DNA from: UBA724 sp964229545
Lineage (GTDB): Bacteria; Bacteroidota; Bacteroidia; Flavobacteriales; Flavobacteriaceae
NCBI GenBank assembly: GCA_964229545.1
Contig: CAXRDP010000067.1
Span: forward strand, 20,733-84,732
Direction: 5' to 3'
Length of the DNA stretch: 64,000 nucleotides
A program made the position numbers and the translations under genes. Numbering within the stretch: the first letter of the stretch is position 1; every line of letters begins with the position of its first letter. The notes below the pieces were generated by a model. It was not told the DNA's origin. It was given only the letters and a program-made list of their open reading frames with translations, and did no database searches. This document shows positions 1 to 8,230 of the stretch, one piece after another.

Positions 1-2
1 AT

Positions 3-830
3 CCATACCAAATGGGGCGTGTTGATGCTGAGAAAATGTATGAGGTTGTAAAGAAATGGGATTGGGGGAATGCTGACAGCCCGAACATTTACCACGACCC
101 CGAAACCCGAAAAAACAGCATCTCTTTCCGTTCGAATATCAGCCGATTGGCAGAAGCACTGATTGATCAAGGACAGTCAGAAAAAGCCATCGAAGTACTC
201 GACTTGGCCATGGACAAGATGCCCCTAGAATCCTTCGGCTATTACAGCCTACTTACCCCTTTTGTGGAAGCCTACTACAGCGCAGGGGCGCAAGCCAAAG
301 CACAAATATTGATGCAGCAGTTGTCCAAAGGATACAGGGAATATATGAACTACTACGCGGGCGTGTCGCTGGATGACCAATACAGTATGTCTCAAGAATT
401 GCTGGCTTATGTAGAACGCTACCGAAGTCTGGTCGAAGCTGTTGTGCAAGCCCGAGATTTTGAGGTACTTCCCGAGGAATTTGGGCTGTTCTATGAATCA
501 ATTTTGCCATTCAGATATTTCTACGGAGACTATGATTTTTATGCAGAATTCCAACCCTTTGTATCGGCTTTGTACAAGGCCAATGACAACGCGAGTGGGC
601 TAAATTTATATGAAAAAATAGCTGCTGCCTATCAAAACAGACTGGAATTGTACACCAGTGTACAAGAGGAAGATTTGGCTTACTACACATCTTCCATCAA
701 CTTGGATATAGAAGCCTATCGATCCCTACTGGAAACCTTGGAAAGACACGAGCAAGACAAAAAAATTATTGTGGAAGCACAACAAAAGTTTGATGCTGCT
801 ACCACCAGATACGACAGTTTGAATCTTTAG
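3..830 (+). CDS. DUF2723 family protein, C-terminal part (5' end outside window)
   Basis: The frame is open to the left edge, so only the last 276 codons are present. The fragment is soluble and helical, with TPR-like pairs (SRLAEALIDQGQSEKAIEVL) and the segment SPNIYHDPETRKNSISFRSN. I recognise this as the C-terminal tail that follows the membrane domain of Bacteroidota DUF2723 proteins, which resemble GT-C type protein O-mannosyltransferases. The catalytic membrane part is not visible, so function rests on family recognition. The stop TAG (828-830) interlocks with the stop of the convergent thioredoxin gene. Confidence 0.7.
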   Translation, partial: PYQMGRVDAEKMYEVVKKWDWGNADSPNIYHDPETRKNSISFRSNISRLAEALIDQGQSEKAIEVLDLAMDKMPLESFGYYSLLTPFVEAYYSAGAQAKAQILMQQLSKGYREYMNYYAGVSLDDQYSMSQELLAYVERYRSLVEAVVQARDFEVLPEEFGLFYESILPFRYFYGDYDFYAEFQPFVSALYKANDNASGLNLYEKIAAAYQNRLELYTSVQEEDLAYYTSSINLDIEAYRSLLETLERHEQDKKIIVEAQQKFDAATTRYDSLNL

Positions 831-1123
831 AGGAAATCTTTCATCAAAGAAATCAGGGTGTTGGCATCTTGCTCACCACTCTGACGCCATACCATTTCGC
901 CCCCTTTATAAATCATTAGGGTAGGCAGGCCTTTTACGCGCAAAGCTTCAACCAACTGTGGATTTTTTTCGACATCGATTTTGATGACTTTGCCCTGGTC
1001 GCCCATGGCAGCGGCTACATCACGTAGTACTGAATGCATCTCACTAGCTGTTTCTCCCCACTCTGTGTAGAAGTCGAGTAGGATTGGAATTTGCGCATCT
1101 ATTAATTCACCAAACTTAGACAT
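827..1123 (-). CDS. thioredoxin-fold protein lacking the CXXC motif
   Basis: This 98-residue single-domain thioredoxin fold keeps the beta-alpha-beta start (LLDFYTEW), the central KVIKIDVEKN strand and the cis-proline loop (GLPTLMIYKGG, Pro67). Where active thioredoxins have W-C-G-P-C-K it reads W22-G-E-T-A-S27, and the protein has no cysteine at all. It cannot do dithiol-disulfide exchange. A chaperone-like or binding role is an inference. Possible -7 boxes on the minus strand are TAAATTTG (1139-1132) and TATTTTTG (1161-1154). It converges on the DUF2723 gene with a 4-bp overlap. Confidence 0.85.
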   Translation of the reverse strand: MSKFGELIDAQIPILLDFYTEWGETASEMHSVLRDVAAAMGDQGKVIKIDVEKNPQLVEALRVKGLPTLMIYKGGEMVWRQSGEQDANTLISLMKDFL

Positions 1124-1131
1124 GGTTCATT

Positions 1132-1139
1132 CAAATTTA
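1132..1139 (-). promoter_or_regulatory. candidate -7 box of the thioredoxin-like gene
   Basis: The minus strand reads TAAATTTG 8 nt before the start codon. A second match, TATTTTTG, lies at 1154-1161. No clear -33 TTTG is spaced correctly from either, so the choice between them is open. Confidence 0.35.
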
Positions 1140-1183
1140 GGATATGCTTAGAGCAAAAATACATTTTTATGGTTAAAATGATG

Positions 1184-2398
1184 TTAAACCGCTTTTTTTA
1201 AGGTGATTACGCTGATTTCGGGCCATATTCCGAAGCGCCCTGGATAGGCCAAGTAGCCAAACCCTCGGTTGACATTGAGGTACTTGTTGTTTTCCTGATA
1301 CATCCCTGCCCAATAAGGGTAGCGCCATTGAACAGGACTCCATTGAAACTTCCCCGGTATTTCTATTCCGAATTGCATGCCATGCGTATGACCGCTCAGT
1401 GTCAAGGGGATGTGGACGCGCGCATCTTTGACTTTGAGTTGCCAATGCGAAGGGTCATGGCTCAACAAAATTTTAAAACTATCTGCTTGCAAACCGTTAA
1501 GGGCTTTGTTCAAATCGCCCTTTTTCTTAAAGCCACCTGCACCCCAATTTTCGACACCCACTATAGCGATGGATTGCCCTTGTTTTTCAATAAGCTTATG
1601 TGTATTTCGAAGTAGCTGGAATCCCATTTGCGCTTGGATTTCTAATAGCCGATTGAAATTGGCGGTTTTGTCTTCGGGGCTGTTCCAAGGCACATAGTCA
1701 CCATAGTCATGATTGCCTAATACAGAATAGACCCCATGTTTGGCTGTAAGGGTTCCAAAAAGAGATTGCCATTTTTGGAGTTCGTCCGCACGGTTGTTCA
1801 CCAAATCACCGGTAAACAATATTACATCGGATTGCTGATCGTTGACCAAATCAATGCCGTACTGTACCCGTTTGTAGTTGTCAAAACTCCCGCAATGGAG
1901 ATCAGAAATTTGAGTCAATTGAAAACCGTCAAATTGTTCAGGCAGATCCTCAAAAGCAAGCTCGTACCTCAAAACCTTGTAATTGTATCTGCCCTTAAAA
2001 ATTCCATATATCAAACCTGCCACAGGAAGGGCGGCCAACCCTAATGCCAACCGACTGATAAATTTTCTGCGGCCCACCCAAACAGGGCCCAATTCGGGAA
2101 CAAAAAATGCGATGACAGCTCTCAAAACACGTGTAATGTCTTCAATCGCCAAAAAAGCGACCACCAAGCTTTGGAAAACAAACAAAATGATGTAAAATCC
2201 AAGTGCGTAGTTACGCGCTGATTCTTTCTGAGGGTCACTTATACCAAAGAACTGCCAATTGAGGTTTAGAAAAACCAACACACAGCACCCCCAATACAAA
2301 CCCATAAGCCAACGAGAAGGTGTGAGGGTGCGCAACGCCTGACCCGCATAACCACTCAACAGCAAGAAAAAAAACAGGAAGATGATCCAGCGTATCAT
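1184..2398 (-). CDS. membrane-anchored metallophosphoesterase
   Basis: A 404-residue protein with about four hydrophobic helices in the first 150 residues, followed by a calcineurin-type phosphoesterase domain. All metal-binding blocks are visible: QISDLHCGS, FTGDLVNN, LGNHDYGDY, LLSHDP and SGHTHGMQFG. The architecture matches the YkuE/YaeI-like branch of membrane metallophosphoesterases; the substrate is unknown. I chose ATG 2398 (MIRWIIF) rather than the longer frame from 2479, because a minus-strand TATTTTTG box ends 4 nt before this ATG and the longer start would run into polA. It is divergent from polA. Confidence 0.85.
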   Translation of the reverse strand: MIRWIIFLFFFLLLSGYAGQALRTLTPSRWLMGLYWGCCVLVFLNLNWQFFGISDPQKESARNYALGFYIILFVFQSLVVAFLAIEDITRVLRAVIAFFVPELGPVWVGRRKFISRLALGLAALPVAGLIYGIFKGRYNYKVLRYELAFEDLPEQFDGFQLTQISDLHCGSFDNYKRVQYGIDLVNDQQSDVILFTGDLVNNRADELQKWQSLFGTLTAKHGVYSVLGNHDYGDYVPWNSPEDKTANFNRLLEIQAQMGFQLLRNTHKLIEKQGQSIAIVGVENWGAGGFKKKGDLNKALNGLQADSFKILLSHDPSHWQLKVKDARVHIPLTLSGHTHGMQFGIEIPGKFQWSPVQWRYPYWAGMYQENNKYLNVNRGFGYLAYPGRFGIWPEISVITLKKAV

Positions 2399-2402
2399 GA
2401 CC

Positions 2403-2410
2403 CAAAAATA
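2403..2410 (-). promoter_or_regulatory. -7 box of the metallophosphoesterase gene, 4 nt from its ATG
   Basis: The minus strand reads TATTTTTG, then GGTC, then ATG. This is one of seven such short-spaced boxes in the window and would put the transcription start at or next to the start codon. No -33 element is obvious. Confidence 0.5.
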
Positions 2411-2449
2411 CACTTTGATGAAGATATAACGAATTCCGAATTTAAGCCC

Positions 2450-2457
2450 TATTTTTG
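2450..2457 (+). promoter_or_regulatory. -7 box of polA
   Basis: TATTTTTG lies 10 nt before the polA ATG, 39 bp from the divergent box of the metallophosphoesterase. No good -33 TTTG is seen. Confidence 0.45.
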
Positions 2458-2467
2458 AGCTTAGCCC

Positions 2468-5266
2468 ATGGCCGAACAAAAAAGACTCTTTCTTCTCGAT
2501 GCCTATGCCCTTATATTCAGGGGCTATTATGCATTTATCAAAAACCCGAGGATCAATTCCAAAGGCATGGACACCAGTGCCATTATGGGTTTTACCAACT
2601 CACTGCTGGATTTGATTCGACGTGAAAAACCCGATTATTTGGCGGTGGCTTTTGACAAAGGCGGGTCTGTTGCCCGAACCGAGGTTTTTTCAGATTATAA
2701 AGCCAACCGTTCCGAAACTCCTGAAGCCATCAAAATCGCGGTGCCTTATATCCATCAGATTTTGGAAGCCATGCACATACCCATCATAGAAAAAGAAGGG
2801 TATGAGGCCGACGACATCATCGGGACCTTGTCCAAACAAGCGGAAAAAGAAGGATTTCAGATCTATATGGTTACCCCTGACAAAGATTTTGCGCAATTGG
2901 TGTCAGAAAATATATTCATGTACCGCCCCGCACGCATGGGCAACGGCATTGAAATTTGGGGAATCCCGGAAGTACAACAAAAATTTGAGGTCCAAGAGCC
3001 CGAACAGGTCATCGATTTTTTAGGCATGATGGGCGACTCGGTAGACAACATACCCGGATTGCCGGGCGTGGGTGAAAAAACCGCCAAAAAATTCTTAGCC
3101 GAATATGGCAGTATGGAAAATCTACTGGCCAACACCCATGAGCTTAAGGGCAAAATGAAAGAAAAAATCGAAGCCAACAAAGATTTGGGGCTTTTGTCAA
3201 AAAAACTGGCACGTATCATGCTAGATGTGCCGGTGCAGTTTGAAGCCGCCCAATATACCCTCGACAAACCCGATACCGATAAGGTCAAGTCCATATTCCA
3301 AGAGTTGGAATTTCGGCGTATGACAGAAACCTTTTTAAAACTGTTTGCGGAAAGTTCGCCAGCTCAAGAAGTAGCCGATCCCCCTACACCCACAGCGCCC
3401 CAAGCCTTTGATTTGTTCAATCAGCCGGGCACAGGAAATGTGCAAGCGGAGAGCGGCTTGGCCAGTTTGTCTGACACCTCGCATCTGTATCAAACCATTG
3501 AGACCGACAAGGAAAAACAACTGCTGTTAGATGCCTTAATGAAACAAAAATCGGTCTGTTTTGACACTGAAACTACCGGATTGGACCCATTGACGGCAGA
3601 GCTGGTCGGCATTGCTTTTAGCTGGCAGGCACATACGGGCTTCTATCTTCCGCTTCCTGAAGATCGGATGGCGTGTCAAACCACACTTGAGTTATTCCGA
3701 CCGTTTTTTGAAGCGACTGACATCGAAAAAATCGGGCAAAATCTCAAATACGATCTGAAGGTATTATTACAATATAATATGGAGGTCAAAGGTCCCATGT
3801 TTGACACCATGATCGCTCACTACCTGATCAACCCCGACATGCGCCACAATATGGATGTGCTGTCTGAAACTTATTTGGGCTACAGCCCGCAATCCATCAC
3901 CGAGCTTATCGGTAAAAAAGGGCCCAAACAACGCTCTATGCGCGAGGTGCCTCTCGAACAGCAAAAAGAGTATGCGGTTGAAGATGCGGACATTACCTTT
4001 CAGCTTAAAAATCATTTTACCAAAGAATTGCAAGCCAACCATTTGGAAAAACTCTTCCGCGATATCGAAATTCCTTTGGTGGCCGTCTTGGCAGATATGG
4101 AGCGAGAAGGCATTCGCATTGATGTGGAGTACCTAAAAAAACTCAGCAAAGAATTTGGCGCAGAGGCGCTAACCTTAGAAGAACGTATTTATGAACAAGC
4201 AGGCGAGCGCTTTAACCTAGCTTCTCCCAAGCAGTTGGGCCCCATTTTGTTTGACAAACTCAAACTGGTCGACAAGCCCAAAAAAACCAAAACAGGTCAA
4301 TACTCCACAGCCGAGGACGTGCTCTCGTATTTGGCCAAAGACCATTCCATTGTAGCCGATATTTTGGAATGGCGGTCGGTCCAAAAACTCAACAACACCT
4401 ATGTGGCAGCCTTGCCCGAAGAGGTCAACCCTGCGACAGGGCGTGTGCATACCCAATACAACCAAGCAGTTGCAGCCACTGGAAGGTTGAGCAGCAACCA
4501 CCCCAACCTGCAAAACATACCCATTCGAACCCAAAGGGGTCAGTTGGTACGCAAAGCCTTTGTGCCGCGAAATGACGAATTTATATTGCTTGCTGCGGAC
4601 TATTCACAAATCGAATTGCGGGTAATTGCTTCGTTGAGTGGCGACCCCGAAATGCAGTCTGCTTTTATCAACAACGAAGACATTCATGCCAGTACGGCCG
4701 CTAAAGTTTTTGGCGTACCCCTCTCTAAGGTAAGTCGTGAGCAACGCAGCCAAGCCAAAACGGTTAACTTTGGGATTATCTATGGTGTTTCGGCTTTTGG
4801 ACTCAGCAACCAGACCAGCCTCAACCGAAGCGAAGCCAAAGATCTTATAGACGCTTATTATACCACCTACCCACGCCTCAAGGCTTATATGGGTGAACAA
4901 GTGCATTTTGCCCGAGAAAACGGCTATGTAGAAACCGTGTTGGGTCGCCGTCGCTATCTCAAAGACATCAACTCTCGAAATCCGGTTGTACGGGGGGCTG
5001 CCGAGCGCAATGCTGTCAACGCACCCATACAAGGGAGCGCTGCCGATATTATCAAAATCGCCATGCTGCGCATCCACCAAAAGCTCAAAGCATTTGAGTC
5101 CAAGATGTTGTTACAAGTACATGACGAACTGGTATTTGACGCCAAGAAAAGTGAGTTGGAAGACCTGCAACAAATGGTCAAAACAGAGATGGAGCAAGCC
5201 TTTACACTCGACGTACCTTTGGTGGTAGATATGGATACAGGTACCGATTGGTTGGCAGCGCATTAA
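2468..5266 (+). CDS. polA: DNA polymerase I
   Basis: This 932-residue protein has all three PolA domains. An N-terminal 5'-nuclease (about 1-290) contains the helix-hairpin-helix DSVDNIPGLPGVGEKTA. A 3'-5' proofreading domain (about 350-530) has its acidic residues intact: D366 and E368 in FDTETTG, NLKYD, and the D in EDADITF. A family A polymerase domain (about 560-932) has motif A LAADYSQIELRV (D711), motif B RSQAKTVNFGIIYG and motif C QVHDELVF (D886). It fills gaps and removes RNA primers in repair and lagging-strand synthesis. Length is normal for Bacteroidota. Monocistronic, followed by the rplM promoter. Confidence 0.98.
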   Translation: MAEQKRLFLLDAYALIFRGYYAFIKNPRINSKGMDTSAIMGFTNSLLDLIRREKPDYLAVAFDKGGSVARTEVFSDYKANRSETPEAIKIAVPYIHQILEAMHIPIIEKEGYEADDIIGTLSKQAEKEGFQIYMVTPDKDFAQLVSENIFMYRPARMGNGIEIWGIPEVQQKFEVQEPEQVIDFLGMMGDSVDNIPGLPGVGEKTAKKFLAEYGSMENLLANTHELKGKMKEKIEANKDLGLLSKKLARIMLDVPVQFEAAQYTLDKPDTDKVKSIFQELEFRRMTETFLKLFAESSPAQEVADPPTPTAPQAFDLFNQPGTGNVQAESGLASLSDTSHLYQTIETDKEKQLLLDALMKQKSVCFDTETTGLDPLTAELVGIAFSWQAHTGFYLPLPEDRMACQTTLELFRPFFEATDIEKIGQNLKYDLKVLLQYNMEVKGPMFDTMIAHYLINPDMRHNMDVLSETYLGYSPQSITELIGKKGPKQRSMREVPLEQQKEYAVEDADITFQLKNHFTKELQANHLEKLFRDIEIPLVAVLADMEREGIRIDVEYLKKLSKEFGAEALTLEERIYEQAGERFNLASPKQLGPILFDKLKLVDKPKKTKTGQYSTAEDVLSYLAKDHSIVADILEWRSVQKLNNTYVAALPEEVNPATGRVHTQYNQAVAATGRLSSNHPNLQNIPIRTQRGQLVRKAFVPRNDEFILLAADYSQIELRVIASLSGDPEMQSAFINNEDIHASTAAKVFGVPLSKVSREQRSQAKTVNFGIIYGVSAFGLSNQTSLNRSEAKDLIDAYYTTYPRLKAYMGEQVHFARENGYVETVLGRRRYLKDINSRNPVVRGAAERNAVNAPIQGSAADIIKIAMLRIHQKLKAFESKMLLQVHDELVFDAKKSELEDLQQMVKTEMEQAFTLDVPLVVDMDTGTDWLAAH

Positions 5267-5293
5267 CAGAGAAATTTTATTTTCAAAAGGTGG

Positions 5294-5324
5294 TTTGCTT
5301 TTTTCCCTATTAATTGTACATTTG
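5294..5324 (+). promoter_or_regulatory. rplM-rpsI promoter, near-perfect Bacteroidota consensus
   Basis: TTTG (5294-5297), a 19-nt spacer, then TACATTTG (5317-5324). Both elements and the spacing match the consensus for the Bacteroidota primary sigma factor. Transcription should start at about 5328-5332. Confidence 0.85.
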
Positions 5325-5327
5325 CAG

Positions 5328-5356
5328 CCCAATTTCGGTCAACCGAAGTTATTGGG
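5328..5356 (+). promoter_or_regulatory. candidate rplM leader hairpin
   Basis: CCCAAT (5328-5333) pairs with ATTGGG (5351-5356). Inside it TTCGG (5334-5338) pairs with CCGAA (5343-5347) around loop TCAA, leaving a GTT bulge on the 3' side. The hairpin sits at the very start of the predicted transcript, 22 nt before the GTG start. A bulged 5' hairpin is what an autogenous ribosomal-protein leader looks like, but binding by L13 is inference. Confidence 0.5.
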
Positions 5357-5378
5357 TAAACGATTTAAAGAAATTCTA

Positions 5379-5834
5379 GTGGATTCATTGAGTTACAAAA
5401 CCATCTCCGCCAACAAGCAAACCGCTGACAAACAGTGGGTGGTGGTCGATGCCGAAGATCAGATCCTTGGGCGCTTTTCGTCCAAAGTTGCCAAGCTGTT
5501 GCGCGGCAAGCACAAACCCAGCTACACGCCTCATGTGGATTGTGGCGACAATGTGGTGGTGATCAATGCCGAGAAAGTCAAGTTGAGCGGCAACAAGTGG
5601 GAGGCCAAGTCTTACATCCGTCATACAGGGTATCCTGGCGGTCAGCGCAGCTTGTCTGCCACCGAGCTTTTTGCCAAAGACCCAAAGCGACTGGTTGAAA
5701 AAGCTGTTAAAGGCATGTTACCCAAAAACAAATTGGGTGCCGACTTATTTCGTAATCTCTATGTGGTGACTGGCAACGAACATCCTTATGATGGCCAAAA
5801 GCCTACCGCTATTAACATCAACGAATTGAAATAA
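5379..5834 (+). CDS. rplM: 50S ribosomal protein L13
   Basis: Universal large-subunit protein uL13, with WVVVDAEDQILGRFSSKVAKLLRGK near the N-terminus and GNEHPYDGQKP near the C-terminus (quoted in parts). I start it at GTG 5379 (reading M-D-S-L-S-Y-K), which gives 151 residues, the usual flavobacterial length. The upstream ATG frame from 5295 begins inside the promoter and would add 28 residues unlike L13. It forms an operon with rpsI (ATG 2 nt after the stop region), the normal bacterial pairing. Confidence 0.95.
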   Translation: MDSLSYKTISANKQTADKQWVVVDAEDQILGRFSSKVAKLLRGKHKPSYTPHVDCGDNVVVINAEKVKLSGNKWEAKSYIRHTGYPGGQRSLSATELFAKDPKRLVEKAVKGMLPKNKLGADLFRNLYVVTGNEHPYDGQKPTAININELK

Positions 5835-5835
5835 T

Positions 5836-6222
5836 ATGGAAGTGATTCATAAAATTGGTCGTCGTAAAACTGCTGTTGCTCGGGTATATCTGTCTGAGGG
5901 TAAGGGAGACATTTCGATCAACAAAAAACCATTGGCCGATTATTTTCCAACCGCTACCCTACAGTACAAAATCAACCAACCCTTGGCCCTAACTGAAAGC
6001 CTTGGGAAGTTTGATCTGAATATTTCTGTATTGGGCGGAGGACCCAACGGTCAGGCAGAGGCTGTCCGTTTGGCCATTTCTCGTGCTTTGTGTGCCGTCG
6101 ACGAAGACCACCGCGCCGTACTTAAACCAGAAGGTTTGCTTACACGCGACCCTCGTATGGTAGAACGTAAAAAGTTTGGGCAGAAAAAAGCCCGTAAGAA
6201 ATTCCAATTCTCCAAACGTTAA
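5836..6222 (+). CDS. rpsI: 30S ribosomal protein S9
   Basis: A 128-residue uS9 with IGRRKTAVARVYL at the N-terminus, the central GGGPNGQAEAVRLAI block and the basic C-terminal tail KKARKKFQFSKR, whose last residues reach the P-site tRNA. The start follows the rplM stop with 1 nt between, so the two are co-transcribed and probably translationally coupled. Confidence 0.98.
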   Translation: MEVIHKIGRRKTAVARVYLSEGKGDISINKKPLADYFPTATLQYKINQPLALTESLGKFDLNISVLGGGPNGQAEAVRLAISRALCAVDEDHRAVLKPEGLLTRDPRMVERKKFGQKKARKKFQFSKR

Positions 6223-6299
6223 CAGTTTGGTAGCATTGGCTTATACATAAGTTCATTTAATAGTGTCTAATTTGTTGCCATTAGTTTAGCATCTAAATG

Positions 6300-6328
6300 T
6301 TTGAGGCCGAAAAAAAACGCCACTCAAA
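6300..6328 (+). promoter_or_regulatory. candidate rpsB leader hairpin
   Basis: In the 140-nt gap before rpsB, TTTGA (6300-6304) plus GGC (6305-6307) pairs with GCC (6319-6321) and TCAAA (6324-6328). There is an 11-nt A-rich loop and a 2-nt bulge. No T-run follows, so it is not an intrinsic terminator. It lies 35 nt before the ATG and could be an S2 regulatory site. No convincing promoter was found in this gap. Confidence 0.35.
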
Positions 6329-6362
6329 TATTGCTAATCAGGGAACGTAAACGAAAACAACA

Positions 6363-7283
6363 ATGTCAAAAATCGAAGTAAAAGAATTACTCGACGCAGG
6401 TGTCCACTTTGGTCACCTCACACGCAAGTGGAACCCCAACATGGCGCCCTTCATTTATATGGAGCGCAATGGTATCCACATCATCAATTTGTACAAAACG
6501 GTTGCCAAAATCGAAGAGGCCCAGCAAGCGCTACACAAAATCGCTGCATCGGGGCGTAAAATCCTTTTTGTAGCTACCAAAAAACAAGCCAAGGACATCG
6601 TGTCTAAGGCAGCGTCTGAAGTCAACATGCCCTACATTACAGAGCGTTGGCCTGGAGGTATGCTTACCAACTTTGTGACCATTCGCAAGGCTGTTAAAAA
6701 AATGGCTGCCATTGACCGCATGAAAAAAGACGGTACGTTTGAAACCTTGTCTAAAAAGGAAAAACTTCAAGTAGACCGTTTGCGAGCCAAATTGGAAAAA
6801 AACTTGGGTTCAATATCCGATATGACACGATTGCCCGGAGCCTTGTTTGTCGTTGACATTCGCCGTGAGCATATCGCTGTTCGTGAAGCCCAAAAACTCA
6901 ATATCCCCATTTTTGCAATGGTCGATACAAACGCCGACCCAAGAGAAGTGGACTATGCCATTCCTGCCAACGACGACGCTTCAAAATCGATCGACAAAAT
7001 TTTGGCATTGGTCGCCCAGTCTGTGGGTGAAGGCCTAAGCGAGCGCAAACAAGAAAAAGCAGCTGCTGAAGCTGCCGAAACAGAAGGAGAAGTAGTTCCT
7101 GAAACAGCAACCGAAACTGAAGAAGTAGTTGAAGAAGCTGCTGTGGAAACCCAAGAGGTTGTTGCGGAAGAAGCTGATATTGAAGAAGCCCCTGCTGAGG
7201 TTGAAGAAATTGAGGAAGAGGAAGCTACTGAGGAAGAAACTTCTGAAGAAGAGCCCGAAGAAGAATCAAAAGAGGAAGAATAA
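6363..7283 (+). CDS. rpsB: 30S ribosomal protein S2 with acidic C-terminal extension
   Basis: Residues 1 to about 225 are a standard uS2 (VKELLDAGVHFGHLTRKWNP, ERWPGGMLTNF, IPIFAMVDTNADP). The last about 80 residues are almost entirely Glu, Ala, Val, Thr and Ser with no structured motif, taking the length to 306 against about 240 for a typical S2. Bacteroidota S2 proteins often carry such acidic tails. The tail codons are GAA-rich and repetitive, so length may vary between strains. It is co-transcribed with tsf, the conserved rpsB-tsf pair. Confidence 0.97.
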   Translation: MSKIEVKELLDAGVHFGHLTRKWNPNMAPFIYMERNGIHIINLYKTVAKIEEAQQALHKIAASGRKILFVATKKQAKDIVSKAASEVNMPYITERWPGGMLTNFVTIRKAVKKMAAIDRMKKDGTFETLSKKEKLQVDRLRAKLEKNLGSISDMTRLPGALFVVDIRREHIAVREAQKLNIPIFAMVDTNADPREVDYAIPANDDASKSIDKILALVAQSVGEGLSERKQEKAAAEAAETEGEVVPETATETEEVVEEAAVETQEVVAEEADIEEAPAEVEEIEEEEATEEETSEEEPEEESKEEE

Positions 7284-7301
7284 AAATTTAAACCCCTACG
7301 C

Positions 7302-8126
7302 ATGTCAAAAATTAGTGCTGCAGATGTAAACAAGCTCCGTAAATCTACCGGAGCCGGAATGATGGACTGTAAAAAAGCCTTGGTTGAGTCTAACGGAGAC
7401 TTTGACGCCGCCATTGAAATTTTACGTAAAAAAGGACAAAAAGTGGCTGCCAACCGAGCCGATCGCGACTCCTCTGAGGGTGCTGTAATCGCTCGTGTAA
7501 ACGCAGATGCCACTGCAGGAGTGATTGTGTCTGTGAACTGTGAAACCGATTTCGTTGCCAAAAACGATAGCTATTTGGCTTTGGCCAACAAACTGGCCGA
7601 CTTGGCTCTTGGTTTCGATAGCTTGGACGCTTTTTTAGCTGCCGATTTTGAAGGTATCACAGTAGCTGAAAAGCTGACCGAGCAAACCGGGGTGATCGGA
7701 GAAAAGATTGAAATCGGTGGGTTTGAACGCTTAGAAGGTGCTTTTGTGGGCTCATACATTCACGCTGGAAACAAAATCGCTACCCTAACCAGTTTGTCAG
7801 CCAACGTGGATGGGGCTGGCGAAGCTGCCAAAAACGTGGCCATGCAAGCCGCCGCTATGAACCCCATCGCCCTTAACGAAGAAGGGGTCGATGCGGCTAC
7901 AGTTGAAAAAGAAATCGAAATTGCAAAAGACCAATTGCGTCAGGAAGGCAAGCCCGAAGCCATGTTGGACAACATCGCCAAAGGAAAACTTAAGCGTTTC
8001 TTTAAAGACAACACTTTGGTCAACCAAGATTATATCAAAGAGGCCAAACAAAGTGTTGCTGAATATGTAAAATCTGTAAACAGCGAACTTACAGTAACCG
8101 GATTTAAAAGGGTGGCTTTGGTATAA
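7302..8126 (+). CDS. tsf: translation elongation factor Ts
   Basis: EF-Ts, the nucleotide exchange factor for EF-Tu. The N-terminal UBA-like domain (VNKLRKSTGAGMMDCKKALVE) and the TDFVAKN signature that contacts EF-Tu are clear. At 274 residues it is close to the E. coli protein and shorter than some Bacteroidota homologues. It starts 18 nt after rpsB and ends before a strong terminator. Confidence 0.97.
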   Translation: MSKISAADVNKLRKSTGAGMMDCKKALVESNGDFDAAIEILRKKGQKVAANRADRDSSEGAVIARVNADATAGVIVSVNCETDFVAKNDSYLALANKLADLALGFDSLDAFLAADFEGITVAEKLTEQTGVIGEKIEIGGFERLEGAFVGSYIHAGNKIATLTSLSANVDGAGEAAKNVAMQAAAMNPIALNEEGVDAATVEKEIEIAKDQLRQEGKPEAMLDNIAKGKLKRFFKDNTLVNQDYIKEAKQSVAEYVKSVNSELTVTGFKRVALV

Positions 8127-8149
8127 AGCCTAACCCTTTCATGTAGAAC

Positions 8150-8179
8150 AATGCCTTGGTTTTCCAAGGCATTTTTTTT
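8150..8179 (+). terminator. intrinsic terminator of rpsB-tsf
   Basis: AATGCCTTGG (8150-8159), loop TTTT, CCAAGGCATT (8164-8173), then a T-run to 8179. A perfect 10-bp stem, one of the clearest terminators in the window. Confidence 0.93.
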
Positions 8180-8207
8180 GGTATCTATTTTTCAGGGGCT
8201 AAATGGT

Positions 8208-8215
8208 TATATTTG
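8208..8215 (+). promoter_or_regulatory. -7 box of pyrH-frr
   Basis: TATATTTG, 15 nt before the pyrH ATG and downstream of the tsf terminator. The -33 region has only a weak T-rich match. Confidence 0.55.
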
Positions 8216-8230
8216 CAGGAAATCTCCTCC

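Noticed and set aside
2863..3294. 143-codon minus-strand ORF in polA
   Set aside because: Lies wholly opposite the PolA 5'-nuclease domain and lacks domain features.
6953..7561. 202-codon minus-strand ORF opposite rpsB and tsf
   Set aside because: It mirrors the GAA-rich S2 tail (giving Ser/Thr-rich sequence) and crosses two certain genes; low-complexity shadow.
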